DNA from: Rhabditoides inermis
Lineage: Eukaryota; Nematoda; Chromadorea; Rhabditida; Rhabditidae
NCBI GenBank assembly: GCA_963966185.1
Contig: CAWZYM010000232.1
Location: 207,501 to 271,500, forward strand
DNA length: 64,000 bases
Direction: 5' to 3'
The first letter of the stretch is position 1. Every line of letters begins with the position of its first letter. The position numbers and the translations under genes are program-made. The notes below the pieces were generated by a model. That model ran no database searches and was not told where the DNA came from. It was given only the letters and a program-made list of their open reading frames with translations. This document shows positions 17,664 to 28,065 of this stretch, piece by piece.

Positions 17664-17994
17664 CGGCTCGTTTTTGCGCGGCGCACAATCGCAACAAAGG
17701 TGAGTCGTGGCAGATAGTTATCATTTTGCGCGGGCAGCCTCGACCGATGCGTTGCAATATGCGCTCCTCCTGAAAGCCCTTCCCGAATCCCCTTTGTCCT
17801 CCCCCGCTTCGGCTGACGTGGCGAATCGCGAAATTTTTTGCCGGCCGATCTTTCGCGATTTGTACGTTTGGATGTTTGAACGCATTGAACAAGCATATTC
17901 TGACTAGTAATGCGCAAACAAGTTCAGCCAGTGATCGGAAACCATAGGAAGTAGACTTTTTATTATAATAAATTAGAGCACTGAGGGAATAGTT

Positions 17995-19246
17995 TCAAGG
18001 ATGAAGATTAGGAGAGACGGTGGGTGAAGCGGATGCTCCGATGGGGAGCATAGACCAATAACAGAGAATGCCAACCACCGTCAAATTACAGCCGAAGTTG
18101 CCCTGGCCCTTCGCATTCTTCACCTAAAACAACATAAATCTCACGTTGCATCTCTTACTTATTACAGTCACGTATTTTGTCCTCATACGTTGTTACCTGA
18201 ATACGCAATGATAAACTATTGAATTGAATCAATAATTAGTATTACCTATTGTTCACTATAATTCTATAATATATTATGAAAGCGGGGTAATTATCACTTG
18301 TGTTAGAGATAAGCAATTCGGAGAGGTACATAGGATGAGGCGAGGAGTGAGACCGTGAGGGCCTACCTTAGGCGACTTCGGCTTCTTTTTTCCCGGCTGT
18401 CTGTTTCGACTCCAGGACCACTGCCACAGATGGTGAGACGACCAACCAGGCGCCATCTAGAACATGAAGTTGACCTCATGGCATAATGTAACAATGTAAC
18501 ACAATGACAATGGCATAATGTAACACAATGAGTGTTGTTTAGGTCACAGTGCGAAATGGATTGGACACAGTTCATCGCAATATACGTGCTTCCGTAATGC
18601 TTCCACCAAAATAAGCATGCTAATGAAACTGCATTCTCCCTCCTCTCACCTTATCACTGACGTCTCCTCCGTCAGTGTCAACCTGTAACACATACGATCG
18701 CTACATGTGCTCAATGGGATTCCCACCTCTTCAATCTCATACTTGTCTCCCGTGAGCTTCTCGAGAAGAGCCAGTGTGTGCGCCTCGTCAACCAGCAACT
18801 CGTTCTGCAAAATAGAATCATCATCTTTCTCTCTCTCCCTCTCTCCCTCTCTCCCTCTCTCCCTCTCTCTTTCTCACCGGTATAATGAAACCCTTGTCGG
18901 TGTCTCCCATCAGGACGTCAACCATTGCTCGACGAGCATCAGAAGAGAGCTCCTAGAAAGGGGAAATGATCATACAAGAAAGAAGAGAGAGAGGGAGGGA
19001 GGAAGAGAAATAGATGAGAGCATGCGCACTTCGATCTGTCCATCGATGATGTTGTGTACCCTGAGCGACTCGTGTCTGTCCGGCCTGTCTGTCCGACCCA
19101 CTGTCGTCGCATCTTCACATCGGACAAGAGCAAGAAGCTGTAAATAAACATTCTTTTTTGTAAAAAAAAACTTGATTGAGAATAACGAGTATTTGCATTG
19201 TGAAACTCACCCCGATGAATGCTAACAGTTGAAGCCGGGTCCGCAT
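17995..19246 (-). CDS. Small secreted or membrane-anchored protein of unknown function
   Basis: I do not recognise this protein. ATG at 19246 begins a signal peptide (MRTRLQLLAFIGLLALVRC) split by a phase-0 intron. Exons then encode an acidic stretch (HESLRVHNIIDGQIEEL), SSDARRAMVDVLMGDTDKGF, a helical segment (NELLVDEAHTLALLEKL), an aspartate-rich linker, a lysine-rich exon (KKKPKSPK) and a hydrophobic C-terminus (CNLTVVGILCYWSMLPIGAS). The last could be a GPI-attachment tail or a membrane segment. Stop TGA at 17997-17995, with AATAAA on the minus strand at 17959-17964. All joints keep phase. Confidence 0.65.
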
Positions 19247-19410
19247 TGCAATGTGTCATTCGACAACTTCTTATACGCTTATAAACACTTAACATCCTTA
19301 TCACCCCTATCGTTCATCAAACATGATACATGGATTATCAACTTGAATCAGGTGTTTGATAATTGCAATACACAAACATAACAATTAAGAAAGCATAGTA
19401 GAATCAATAT

Positions 19411-19898
19411 TTATTTTCTACAAAATCTCTCGTTCTCGAGTTCGATCGTTTCGTGAAGTAGACGCATGCACTGTTTCGAAGAAGGTTTGGTTTTGTTAGC
19501 AGAGTAGTCCTAAAAGAACGATTTGCTATTTGCCACAATTTATAAAGATGTTTTGTTGTTGTTGAGTTGTTTCAATCAATCGGTATAAATTTATATCGAT
19601 TGATTAAAAGTGATTGTTGTATGTTCTATAAGTATTTAAGTATATGTGGAGCGTACCCTCCCCAGCCGAGCCGCCATCCACTGGATGTAGTATGAAGCAA
19701 TCTTCAACACTGCCAGCTTGGAAAACCTGGAAGGAATGTGTGAGAGGGAGAGAGTGTGGATGATCCCACCTCTCCGCCTCTTCACATGGCAGTCTGTCTC
19801 TCAACTGCGAGAACACTTCCCCCAATCGCTGGATACGGTCCCGCTCTCGACGGTTCACCTCACAACTGAACATAAATAGTTCACTAGTTTTAGATTTC

Positions 19899-19941
<43 letters not shown>

Positions 19942-20428
19942 TTATTCTCACCGTTTATCCGTTTCCACGCTCACTTTCTGCTCACTGTTGCTCGATCTCG
20001 TATTCTTCTCGCTTACAGTAGCTATCTTCTCTCTCTTTTCTGGGATGGACGCGACTTCTGTCTGTGTCTCCGGCAGGGGAGGGAACTGTCTGAAAACGTA
20101 TTGTGAAACGTATTTGCTAGGTTTCCATTACCCAGTGGTAATTGTAGCGGCGAGAAGAGTGATGATGAGTTGTTGTTGAGTGATGAGATCATTGAGGGCG
20201 GAGAGTGAGGTTTCCGCCGCAGGACTGCAATCAAAGTTGTATAATCTCATTCAACCCAAACCCACTTATTTTCCGGGTGGAAGGGAACTCGCATGGTGGC
20301 CAATGCAGCGGCAACGGACGAGTCACTGAAGGGTTCCACTACAAGGACTGCAACCTTCGGACCCACCTCTTCTTCACGCTGAGATCGATGGGCGCATCGT
20401 CGATTCGCGGTCGCTTAACAAGGCTCAT
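19411..20428 (-). CDS. bHLH transcription factor
   Basis: This is a DNA-binding regulator with a basic helix-loop-helix domain. The basic/helix-1 segment VNRRERDRIQRLGEVFSQL is split by an intron from helix 2 (FSKLAVLKIASYYIQWM). ERxR of the basic region and the KLAVLKIA helix-2 core are the diagnostic residues; the usual Asn at the start of helix 1 is replaced. The N-terminal exon has KRPRIDDAPIDLSVKK. PIDLS matches the PxDLS motif bound by CtBP corepressors, so repression is a plausible role (inference). A Gln/Leu-rich stretch (LITQQQLIITLLAA) follows. The first intron is 41 nt, fixed by reading frame. Start ATG at 20428; a longer frame to 20539 exists but looks non-coding. The gene is divergent from the phosphatase gene, 375 bp away. 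I cannot place it in a bHLH subfamily. Confidence 0.82.
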
Positions 20429-20802
20429 GAGTGGAGGAAGGGGGGGGGTAGTGAGTGAATGAGTGAGAGTGGCACCTGTGCGGCCGCGCCTTCGTTCCCA
20501 TACAGCTGCGCGTACCAGGTGCAATCGTGTTGACTTCACACCCCTCTCTCAGCCGCTATCCAGGTGATAGAAGCCATGCGGTTGTATGACTTTGCATGTA
20601 AAGGTAACGTGCGAAACGGGATAACATGAACGAAACCGCGATAATTAGTGTGGTAGATTGTGCCGTCTCTTCGGCAATGCCCACGTCGCGAAACACGCAA
20701 GAGAATGGCGATGTGTGGCCGATTCGTCATTCGTGGTGTGTTGGCGCGACGCAGTGGGTGGTCTCCTCTCCTGCCCTCGGGTCTTCCAGACCTGCTCCCG
20801 CC

Positions 20803-22364
20803 ATGGACAAGCCGTCGCGGAATGCCGTACGTTTCACCCACAGAAACGTACCACATAGTTATACGAACGTATCATTTACAGCAAAAACTGCCGTCGGTGC
20901 GCAAGAAACCGCAGAGCCCGTGAGTATGACGTCATCACTGTCCAGAGACGCCAGGACGTTTTCAGAAAGAAATCGTCCGCGGTGCCTCTTCCGGAGGAAA
21001 AGTACGCGTTCGAGAAGACACAGGAGAAGATACAGGCGTCACAGGCACAACCCGTATCGGTACGGGATACTGTAGTGGGTGTACTGTAGCTACCGTATAC
21101 CTAGGAGGACACGGAAGTGCGGGCGGTGCACAAGCCAGCCAAGAAGGGATCGGCGAGACCGCGAGCCGGCGACGCGCAGTATCCACAGAAGAAGAAGGTA
21201 GAGATTAATCGGTTATCGATTGATTATCGATTAAATTTCCGAGTCCGCACGTGCGTCGCATTGTGATACAACCGCACTCTCCGATTCGCGAGAAGGAAGA
21301 GGCCTCTCCGAGCATCTCCAGCAATAGCAGCTGCAGCACCCGACCGCCCGTCAAGAAGAGTGGGCGGGGCGTGAGGGGGCGCGGCCTATGACAGCAATTC
21401 AGAGTCGAAGGAGAAGAACAAGGCGGACACGCCGGTGAAGAAGAGGACGACGAGCTTCAACAACGCCAAGGTATCGATCGACTATTGATCGTTATCGATT
21501 GGTGTCAGGTGTCGGTGCCGAAAGGTTCGTGCGAGGCGAGTGTGACTGAGAAGACGGAGAAGACTGTGGTGCCAGTGCAGCTGCCCATCAAACCACCCCC
21601 GAAGGCGGGAGCAGAGTCGACCGACAAGACTGTCAGCCTGTCCGCGCACAGTGCCCGCAGTCCGGTGAGCCGGCAGGGGCGGGGCCAGAATGGGCGTGGC
21701 TTGTCTAGGTGAGCATGTTTCTCGGCATCTCGACTCTGTTCAGCAAGGAGGAGGATGAGCGCATTGTGAGAGCGTTTCGAGACTTTGGCGAAAAGGCAAG
21801 TGTTTCTCTGTCTCACTTTTATCTTTCTTACTTCCATTTTATTGTTTGTTTCAGTCGAACAAGCTGACAATCGTTGGCGTGAAGCGTCAATTCCGAGAGT
21901 TGGAGCGAACAAAGACACCATCTAAGGAGGCCTGCACTGCATACTACGCCAACACCAGCCGCAACCGGTATCCAGGTACTGGTTACTGAATATCTGGATA
22001 CTGTACTTTGAACTGGGCTACTGTAGACGTGATGTGTCTGGATGTGTCGCGGGTGAAGCTGGAGAGTGACGATAGCGGGAACGACTACATCCATGCGAAT
22101 CACATCGCCTCGGCCACACTCAGAAACCACTTCATACTCACACAGGTGAGGGAAAGAAACAGAGGAGAGAGGGAGAGAAGACTTCAGGGCCCGCTCACGA
22201 AGACGATTCCCGACTTTTGGCGTATGGTGGTCGAGCAGCAGGTGAGATTCAGAGTACCGCCTGATATGGGAGAATGACTGCAGGTCGAGCACATCATCAT
22301 GCTGTGCCGGTGTGTGGAGAAGAACAGGAAGAAGAGCGCCGACTACCTGCCACAGTGAGCTTTC

Positions 22365-22405
<41 letters not shown>

Positions 22406-22817
22406 AGTCTCCCTTTCTCCAGAGAGAACAAGCCTCTCGACATGGGCCCCATCACCATCTCGCAAATCAGCCGCACCGTCACAGAGAACGGTACCTCGGT
22501 TACTGTATATGTAACCTACCGTACCCAGGCTCCCTGATCACAACGCACCTCTCGATCGAGTCTCGCGATGACAAGGAGGACAGTAGTGTCGTCGCCACCA
22601 ACTCTGTCCTCCATCTACAGTGGCTCGACTGGCCAGACTGCGATGTGAGGACATACTGTACTTTGATTTTGATTACTGTACTTTCAAATTCCATCTGCTG
22701 TACTTAGATCCCCGAGACGCAGGAACACATCCCGTACCAACTACTCGCGATGGTGCGCGGAAAGAAGAGACCGACAGGTGAGAAGAGAGAGAGAAGGAGA
22801 GGGAGGGAGAGAGAGGG

Positions 22818-22851
<34 letters not shown>

Positions 22852-23363
22852 AAGAAGGAGAGAGAGGGAGAGAGAGAGAGAGAGAGGGAGAGAGGGAGAG
22901 AGAGAGAGAGAGAGGGGAGAGAGATGGGGGATGATTTCTGCAGTGGTGCACTGTTCTGCGGGTATCGGCCGAAGCGGCACCCTGGTTGCTCTCGAAATGG
23001 CTCTCATGCAGATCGCAAAGGGAAACAAGCTCGACATGGCTACGGTAGATCACTGTACACTGCGAGATTACGGTATATCAAATTTGCCCACCCGGTTTTT
23101 TAGGTGGTTCGTGAGCTGCGACAGAAGAGAGCGCAAGCGGTTCAGACATTCGATCAGGTATATCATACAATATCTATCGTCGTCAATCTACCGTACTCCA
23201 GTTTCTCTTTCTCTATCACGCTGTCGTTCGCTTCGGCATCGACTACAAGGCGATTCTGCAGACGAACGTCGAGAAGTACAGTAGTGTGGATTTGAGGTTA
23301 CTGTACGTTGAATTCAGACTGGAGCGATTGTATCGCGACCACTTTGCGCACCGGCCGCGCTGA
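20803..23363 (+). CDS. Protein tyrosine phosphatase, non-receptor type
   Basis: This protein should remove phosphate from tyrosines in proteins. The catalytic domain (from about 21740) has NRYPDV, NDYIHANHI, FILTQGPL, DFWRMVVEQ and the WPD loop (LDWPDCDIPE, about 22624-22716). The signature HCSAGIGRSGT holds catalytic Cys and Arg (about 22952). Stop TGA at 23361-23363. The N-terminal ~250 residues are Lys/Ser/Pro-rich and low in complexity. In this part (about 21100-21480) I could not keep one frame across every joint, so small introns or an error are unresolved. There is no signal peptide or membrane segment. Such short soluble PTPs are greatly expanded in nematodes, many of them sperm-expressed. 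Introns are of two kinds: very short ones with TACTGTA words (38 nt at 22491-22528) and (GA)n ones. Confidence 0.87.
22778..22925. repeat. (GA)n tract in a phosphatase intron
   Basis: About 150 bp of GA with GGGA interruptions fills the intron directly before the exon with the catalytic HCSAGIGRSG motif. Confidence 0.95.
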
Positions 23364-23586
23364 TTAAACCACTAGGTATGACTCGAACCATTTTTTTATT
23401 TATTTATTTATTTTATTTATCATTTATTTATGTCTTTCAGGACAACTTTTGGTGCATTACATATTCTACATTGTGTACCGGCAAATCTCATCGTGGATAG
23501 ACCGGCTCTCGCTTACATTACACCCGAATCTCATTCCACTTGCTACTTGAATCCTTATACATGAATTTCTTACATTGTGATAAGAC

Positions 23587-23592
23587 AATAAA
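23587..23592 (+). terminator. Polyadenylation signal of the phosphatase gene
   Basis: AATAAA about 224 nt after the stop codon at 23363. Confidence 0.55.
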
Positions 23593-23690
23593 CACGTTTA
23601 TAAAGATCAGTGCATTCACAAGTGAGGATACCACTATGAAAAAAGTTTTGTACATTATGCTAATTACATAAGTTATACATTTAATGATAA

Positions 23691-24900
23691 TCAAAACGAT
23701 GGCAAAAGATTGAGTGGATCGCAGACGCTAGGCTCATTTGGGTCGAGACACAGAGCATACTTGATGTTGTAGGCAATCTGAGTGTTCTCCATTGAGCCAG
23801 AGAATAGCCTGGAAAGAAGGAACTACTTCTCTTCATTTTCTCTATCTATGTCCCTCTCTCTCTCCCTCTCTCCCTCTCTCTCTCTTCCTCTCTCTTCATC
23901 CCCTCTCTCTCCCTCCCCCCTCCCTCTTCTCTCTCTCATCTCTATCCCTGTCCCTCTCACCACGAGTATGGTCCCTTTGCCCACACCCCCACGTCCTCTC
24001 CCCCGTGTGCTCCATACGCCGCATCAATCGACGCTGGCTGCGCGTAGTCGTACGCAGCTGAGATACAGTAGAAATGTTCGAAGTACAGTACTCTCTCCAC
24101 CCACCAGTCTCGGCTTCAGTGTAGTTTCTGTGCCATGTTCCGTTCCTGTTTCCGGGTCCCGACACGAACATCACACTCGCCATCTCGATCCCCGACGACT
24201 TGTAGTGCATACCGCCAGCTGAAAATTGAAAAAAAATAAAATAAACATGCATTATCTCTGTCATATTTGATATTTGTCTTCAAATGCAGCGATTGAATCG
24301 TTGATTGGGCAATACCTTTGAGTCTCTGTTTACATTCGTGGCGTCTGCACTTGAGTGGCAGTTTGTGACCGGCTGGAATGGAGGGGCTGACTGTGGATGG
24401 AGGAAAGGGAGAGACACTGACCGAAGATGCTCTCATCCGGGCGGGCTTCGTTCTGAGTCACCGAGAAGGCGTGCGAGTGGTCCGCCGTCGTCACAAACAG
24501 AGTGTCTTCTGCAATATATCTTCTCTCCTTTTTTCCTCCCGTCACCCACCAGCCTCCGTCCCGAGTGCTTCAATCACCTTTTGGATGGCGTCATCAAATG
24601 CCAGCATCTCTTCGCACGCGAAGTGCATGTTGTTGTCCGTAGTCGATCTGATAGTCGATCTCCGTAGTCGATCTGACCGCCTGAGGGCATTTTCGATGAC
24701 GTCATCGTGACGTCACTCACCCTCGACTAGCAGCACGAATCCGTGCTCGTTGTCCTTCCTGCAATTCGGCCATGTCTTTCAGCGCCGGCATCGTCTGTGA
24801 AGTTCAATGTACAGTATATACCAGTAGTTACAGTAATCTCACCGTCTCGTTGTCATGCTGCTGGAGGTATACCGGCCGCATCTCAACACCGGTGAACGTA
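23691..24900 (-). pseudogene. Truncated alkaline phosphatase copy
   Basis: This is a 3' half-copy of the adjacent alkaline phosphatase gene. It keeps recognisable exons for NEHGFVLLVEGG, the metal-binding TTADHSHAF, FVSGPGNRNGTW, GAHGGEDVGVW and the C-terminus CLDPNEPSVCD, with stop TGA at 23693-23691. It has lost the 5' half, including the exons for the first metal-binding Asp and the catalytic Ser. At its 5' edge (about 24900) the sequence passes straight into a LINE fragment. In the exon at about 24635-24688, imperfect tandem copies of a short segment with a GTCGATCT core insert into the active-site region (after IDYG) and shift the frame. The product would be dead even without truncation. 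An active gene with misread exons is unlikely. Confidence 0.8.
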
Positions 24901-26000
24901 CCTTGATTCAACCATAGTGAATTTCACATTTATGCAGAAGACCTTAAACTCTACCTGTCATCTAGTACTCCCTGTTTTATGTTAAAGTTGGAATCAGATC
25001 TTCGTCGCATCGCTAAGTTTTTCGTTGAGAGACAAATGAAACTGTCCGTTTTTAAATGTGAATGTATGCATTTCGGCAAAAACAATCCTGAGAATTCGTA
25101 CACTTGTGAGGGTCAACCTTTACGCTCGGTGCGAAATATACGCGATTTAGGTATTCAACTCAATTTCGATCTCAGTCCTGACAGTCATATTTCGAAACAA
25201 GTCCGGAAAGCATCTGCTCTTGCTACTCTTGTTCCGCGTACTTTCTCCTATTCGAAAGACCTATACAGAAATTTCTTCATATACAAAATCAGACCGATTC
25301 TTGAATACGGCAGTGAAGTAGTGTGTCTGATGACTAAAACTTTCTCGAATGCATTGGAAAATTCACAAAGAAAGTTCACGAAGGCAATATTTCCCAAAAT
25401 GAGCTATGCGAGCCGTCTTGAGTCTCTCCAACTTGAAACACTATATATGCGTAGAATTAAAAACAACATCACGCTAGCACATAGCTATACGTATGGATAT
25501 ATCAAATCTCAAAACCCTTTTAACGTCATAGATTCCAACTCAAGATCATCTAGGAACCGTTCTAATGGGTATAAATTGGAACTTGCTTCCTCATAACGTT
25601 GTAAAAATCTTCGATAAACATCAATTCAGAAAAAGCTTAAATAATCATAAAAATTTCCATATCAAAAATGGCACTATTTCGAGTTCACTTAACATACAAA
25701 TCCCCACTAATTTCTAAAATATGAAGCGGGGGCAACTCTTATTCAGAAGTGGTGGCAAACGGCACATATGGACCGTTTTTCTCACTCACTTTTATCTCGT
25801 TTCGGGTGATGAGATTGCACTTTTCCTGCATAGATCATGTTAACTCTGATTTCTGGGGAGAGTGCGGTTGTACCGGGTCGCAGGGATACGGACCGACGAC
25901 GGGGGCTGCTGTGCCGCCCGATCATCTTATTGTATTTCCTTCTATCCCGTGTTTTCACCACAAATGCATATGCATAAAACTATTATTATTATTATTAAAG
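24901..26000 (+). mobile_element. LINE fragment (5'-truncated reverse transcriptase)
   Basis: The fragment encodes the end of a reverse transcriptase and the following domain: HIYAEDLKLYL (degenerate YADD box), KLSVFKCECMHFGK, IRDLGIQL and SYASRLESLQLETLYMRR. A stop near 25594 interrupts a related downstream frame. The element ends in a (TAT/ATT)n run at about 25980-25997, the simple-repeat tail typical of several non-LTR families. It lacks the endonuclease and most of the RT. It is more AT-rich and more divergent than the other two LINE copies here, so it is a separate family or lineage. It abuts the truncated alkaline phosphatase copy. Confidence 0.85.
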
Positions 26001-26142
26001 ACATGTTTTGAAACAAACACCCACCAAGAACCACAACATGTTTCACTTTCGTTTTTCAAAAGAAACAAAATAATTTATCAGGCATTCGGAGAGATAACAA
26101 TGTGAATTAAGGCTTTTTACACTTTGAAAAGTAACAGTAGCG

Positions 26143-27329
26143 CTAGCAGTCACAGATACTGGGCTCATTCGGATCGAGACACAAGAGATACTTGATATTG
26201 TATGCGATCTGCGTATTATCCAGAGATCCCGAAAACAACCTAAATAATACAATTTGTTTCATTTTTAGATCACGTGATGAGAGGAAGAAAAGATGAGCGG
26301 ATGGCCAAGGAGGAAGAATGAGGAGTAGGGACCTACCAGGCAAAGGGACCATGTGTCCACACTCCCACGTCCTCTCCCCCATGTGCCCCGTAGATGGCCC
26401 CAATGGCAGCCGGTTGAGCGTAGTCCGGATCTTCTGTAATGATTATTGATTGATAAGGTATTCGATCAACTGTTATCCGAGTTGATGAAGTTTTTTGAAG
26501 CATGAGGGGGAATATGAATATTGGACGCACCGGTCTCTGCGCGTGTGTAGTTCTTGTACCAGGTGCCGTTTCGGTACCCGGGTCCCGACGCGAACAGCAC
26601 AGTAGGCATGTCTGTGTGCGAGTCCGAGTAGTCAGAGTGCGGCTTGCCGTCCTGCAAGTGTGTTTTTGAAATTTTTTATTCATATGCATTTGTGGTGAAA
26701 AATGGGATAAAAGAAGGAAATACAATATGATGATTAGGCGGCACAGCAACCCTCTTTTCTATCACTGCCCCCTTGCTCCAACCTTGCTGATGATGGGGTC
26801 TGGTTGGTGTCCCCCGAACAGACTCTCGTGGGGCCGGGCGTCGTTCTGTGTGAGGGAGAAGGCGTGCGAGTGATCCGCCGTCGTAATCAGAAGCGTTTCC
26901 TCTGCAAACATGTGTATTTTTGTTAAAGGAACAGTGGCGACTTATTTCTGCCACGACTTTCCACAACTCCTCATTTTCACACAAACAAAACTTTTTTTTC
27001 GCAAAAAACTGCAAATGCGTTAGGTTAATATGATTTTTAATAATACTCCGAGTCGAAAATAAGTCGTCACTGTTCCTTTAATAATGTTAATACATATTAC
27101 TGTTGTTGATGCATCACACTTCACTAACTGTTGAAACAATAATCCAACTTGCATCGATTTGTTTCCTCACCCCTTACCTAATTCGTCTCCGAGTTCCAGC
27201 ATGACAGCCTGGATGGCGTCATCCATCTCCAGCATCTCCTCGCACGCATAGTGCATGTTGTTGTAGTGCTCACCGTAGTCGATCAGACCGCCTGAGGGCA
27301 CTTCCGGTGAGAGAGAGGGGGTGGGCGAT

Positions 27330-27390
<61 letters not shown>

Positions 27391-28032
27391 GACGAGAGAC
27401 TCACCCTCTACCATGAGGAAGAACCCGTTCTCGTTGTCCTTCCGCAGCACCTTCACAGCTGTCCTGGCCATATCTGCCAATCGGGGCATCGACCCATTCG
27501 AGTCCTTGTAGATCGGAGTGAACTCCACCGGCGCGAATGTACCTGCATATAGAGTTCGTTAGAAATTTTAAAATCGGATCAAAATGGTGAAAATTGAATA
27601 GCTTCTGATTGCTCACCGAGTATTCTGTCCGTCTTGTCGATGTCGAGCTTGGCCAGGTCTGTCGGTGTCTTGAGTAGGCGACCCGTCGCGCCAGCCTCCG
27701 AAAGCCACTCCTGACAGTATAATTTCAATACGAGTAAGGTCTATGCAATAACTAGAGTAAACTATACCTTATGTAGATTCCTGCCGTCCTCCCTTTTTCC
27801 GCCCTCAGAAGTGGGAAGAAAGAAGGAGTTGCCACCGCCCATCAACACCTGTGTAACGTTTACGGTAATACTGTAGTAAAATATACGGTACCTTGAACTT
27901 GTTGGCGGGATGTTGCAGGACCTGCGACGCGATATCCGTGCACTGAGTACCGTTCACCTTCCCGTCGTATTCCATGCCTCTGCAGAGAGGAGATAAACAA
28001 GAGGTAGAAGAGGAGCAGGTATCTCTCCCCTT

Positions 28033-28065
<33 letters not shown>

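Noticed and set aside
17707..17907. 66-residue plus-strand ORF upstream of the secreted-protein gene
   Set aside because: It overlaps the promoter region, has no splice or trans-splice signals and no recognisable domain.
20346..20372. Apparent 19- and 28-nt introns in the bHLH gene
   Set aside because: Both lead to a stop. A 41-nt intron ending in TTCAG keeps an open frame into the next exons.
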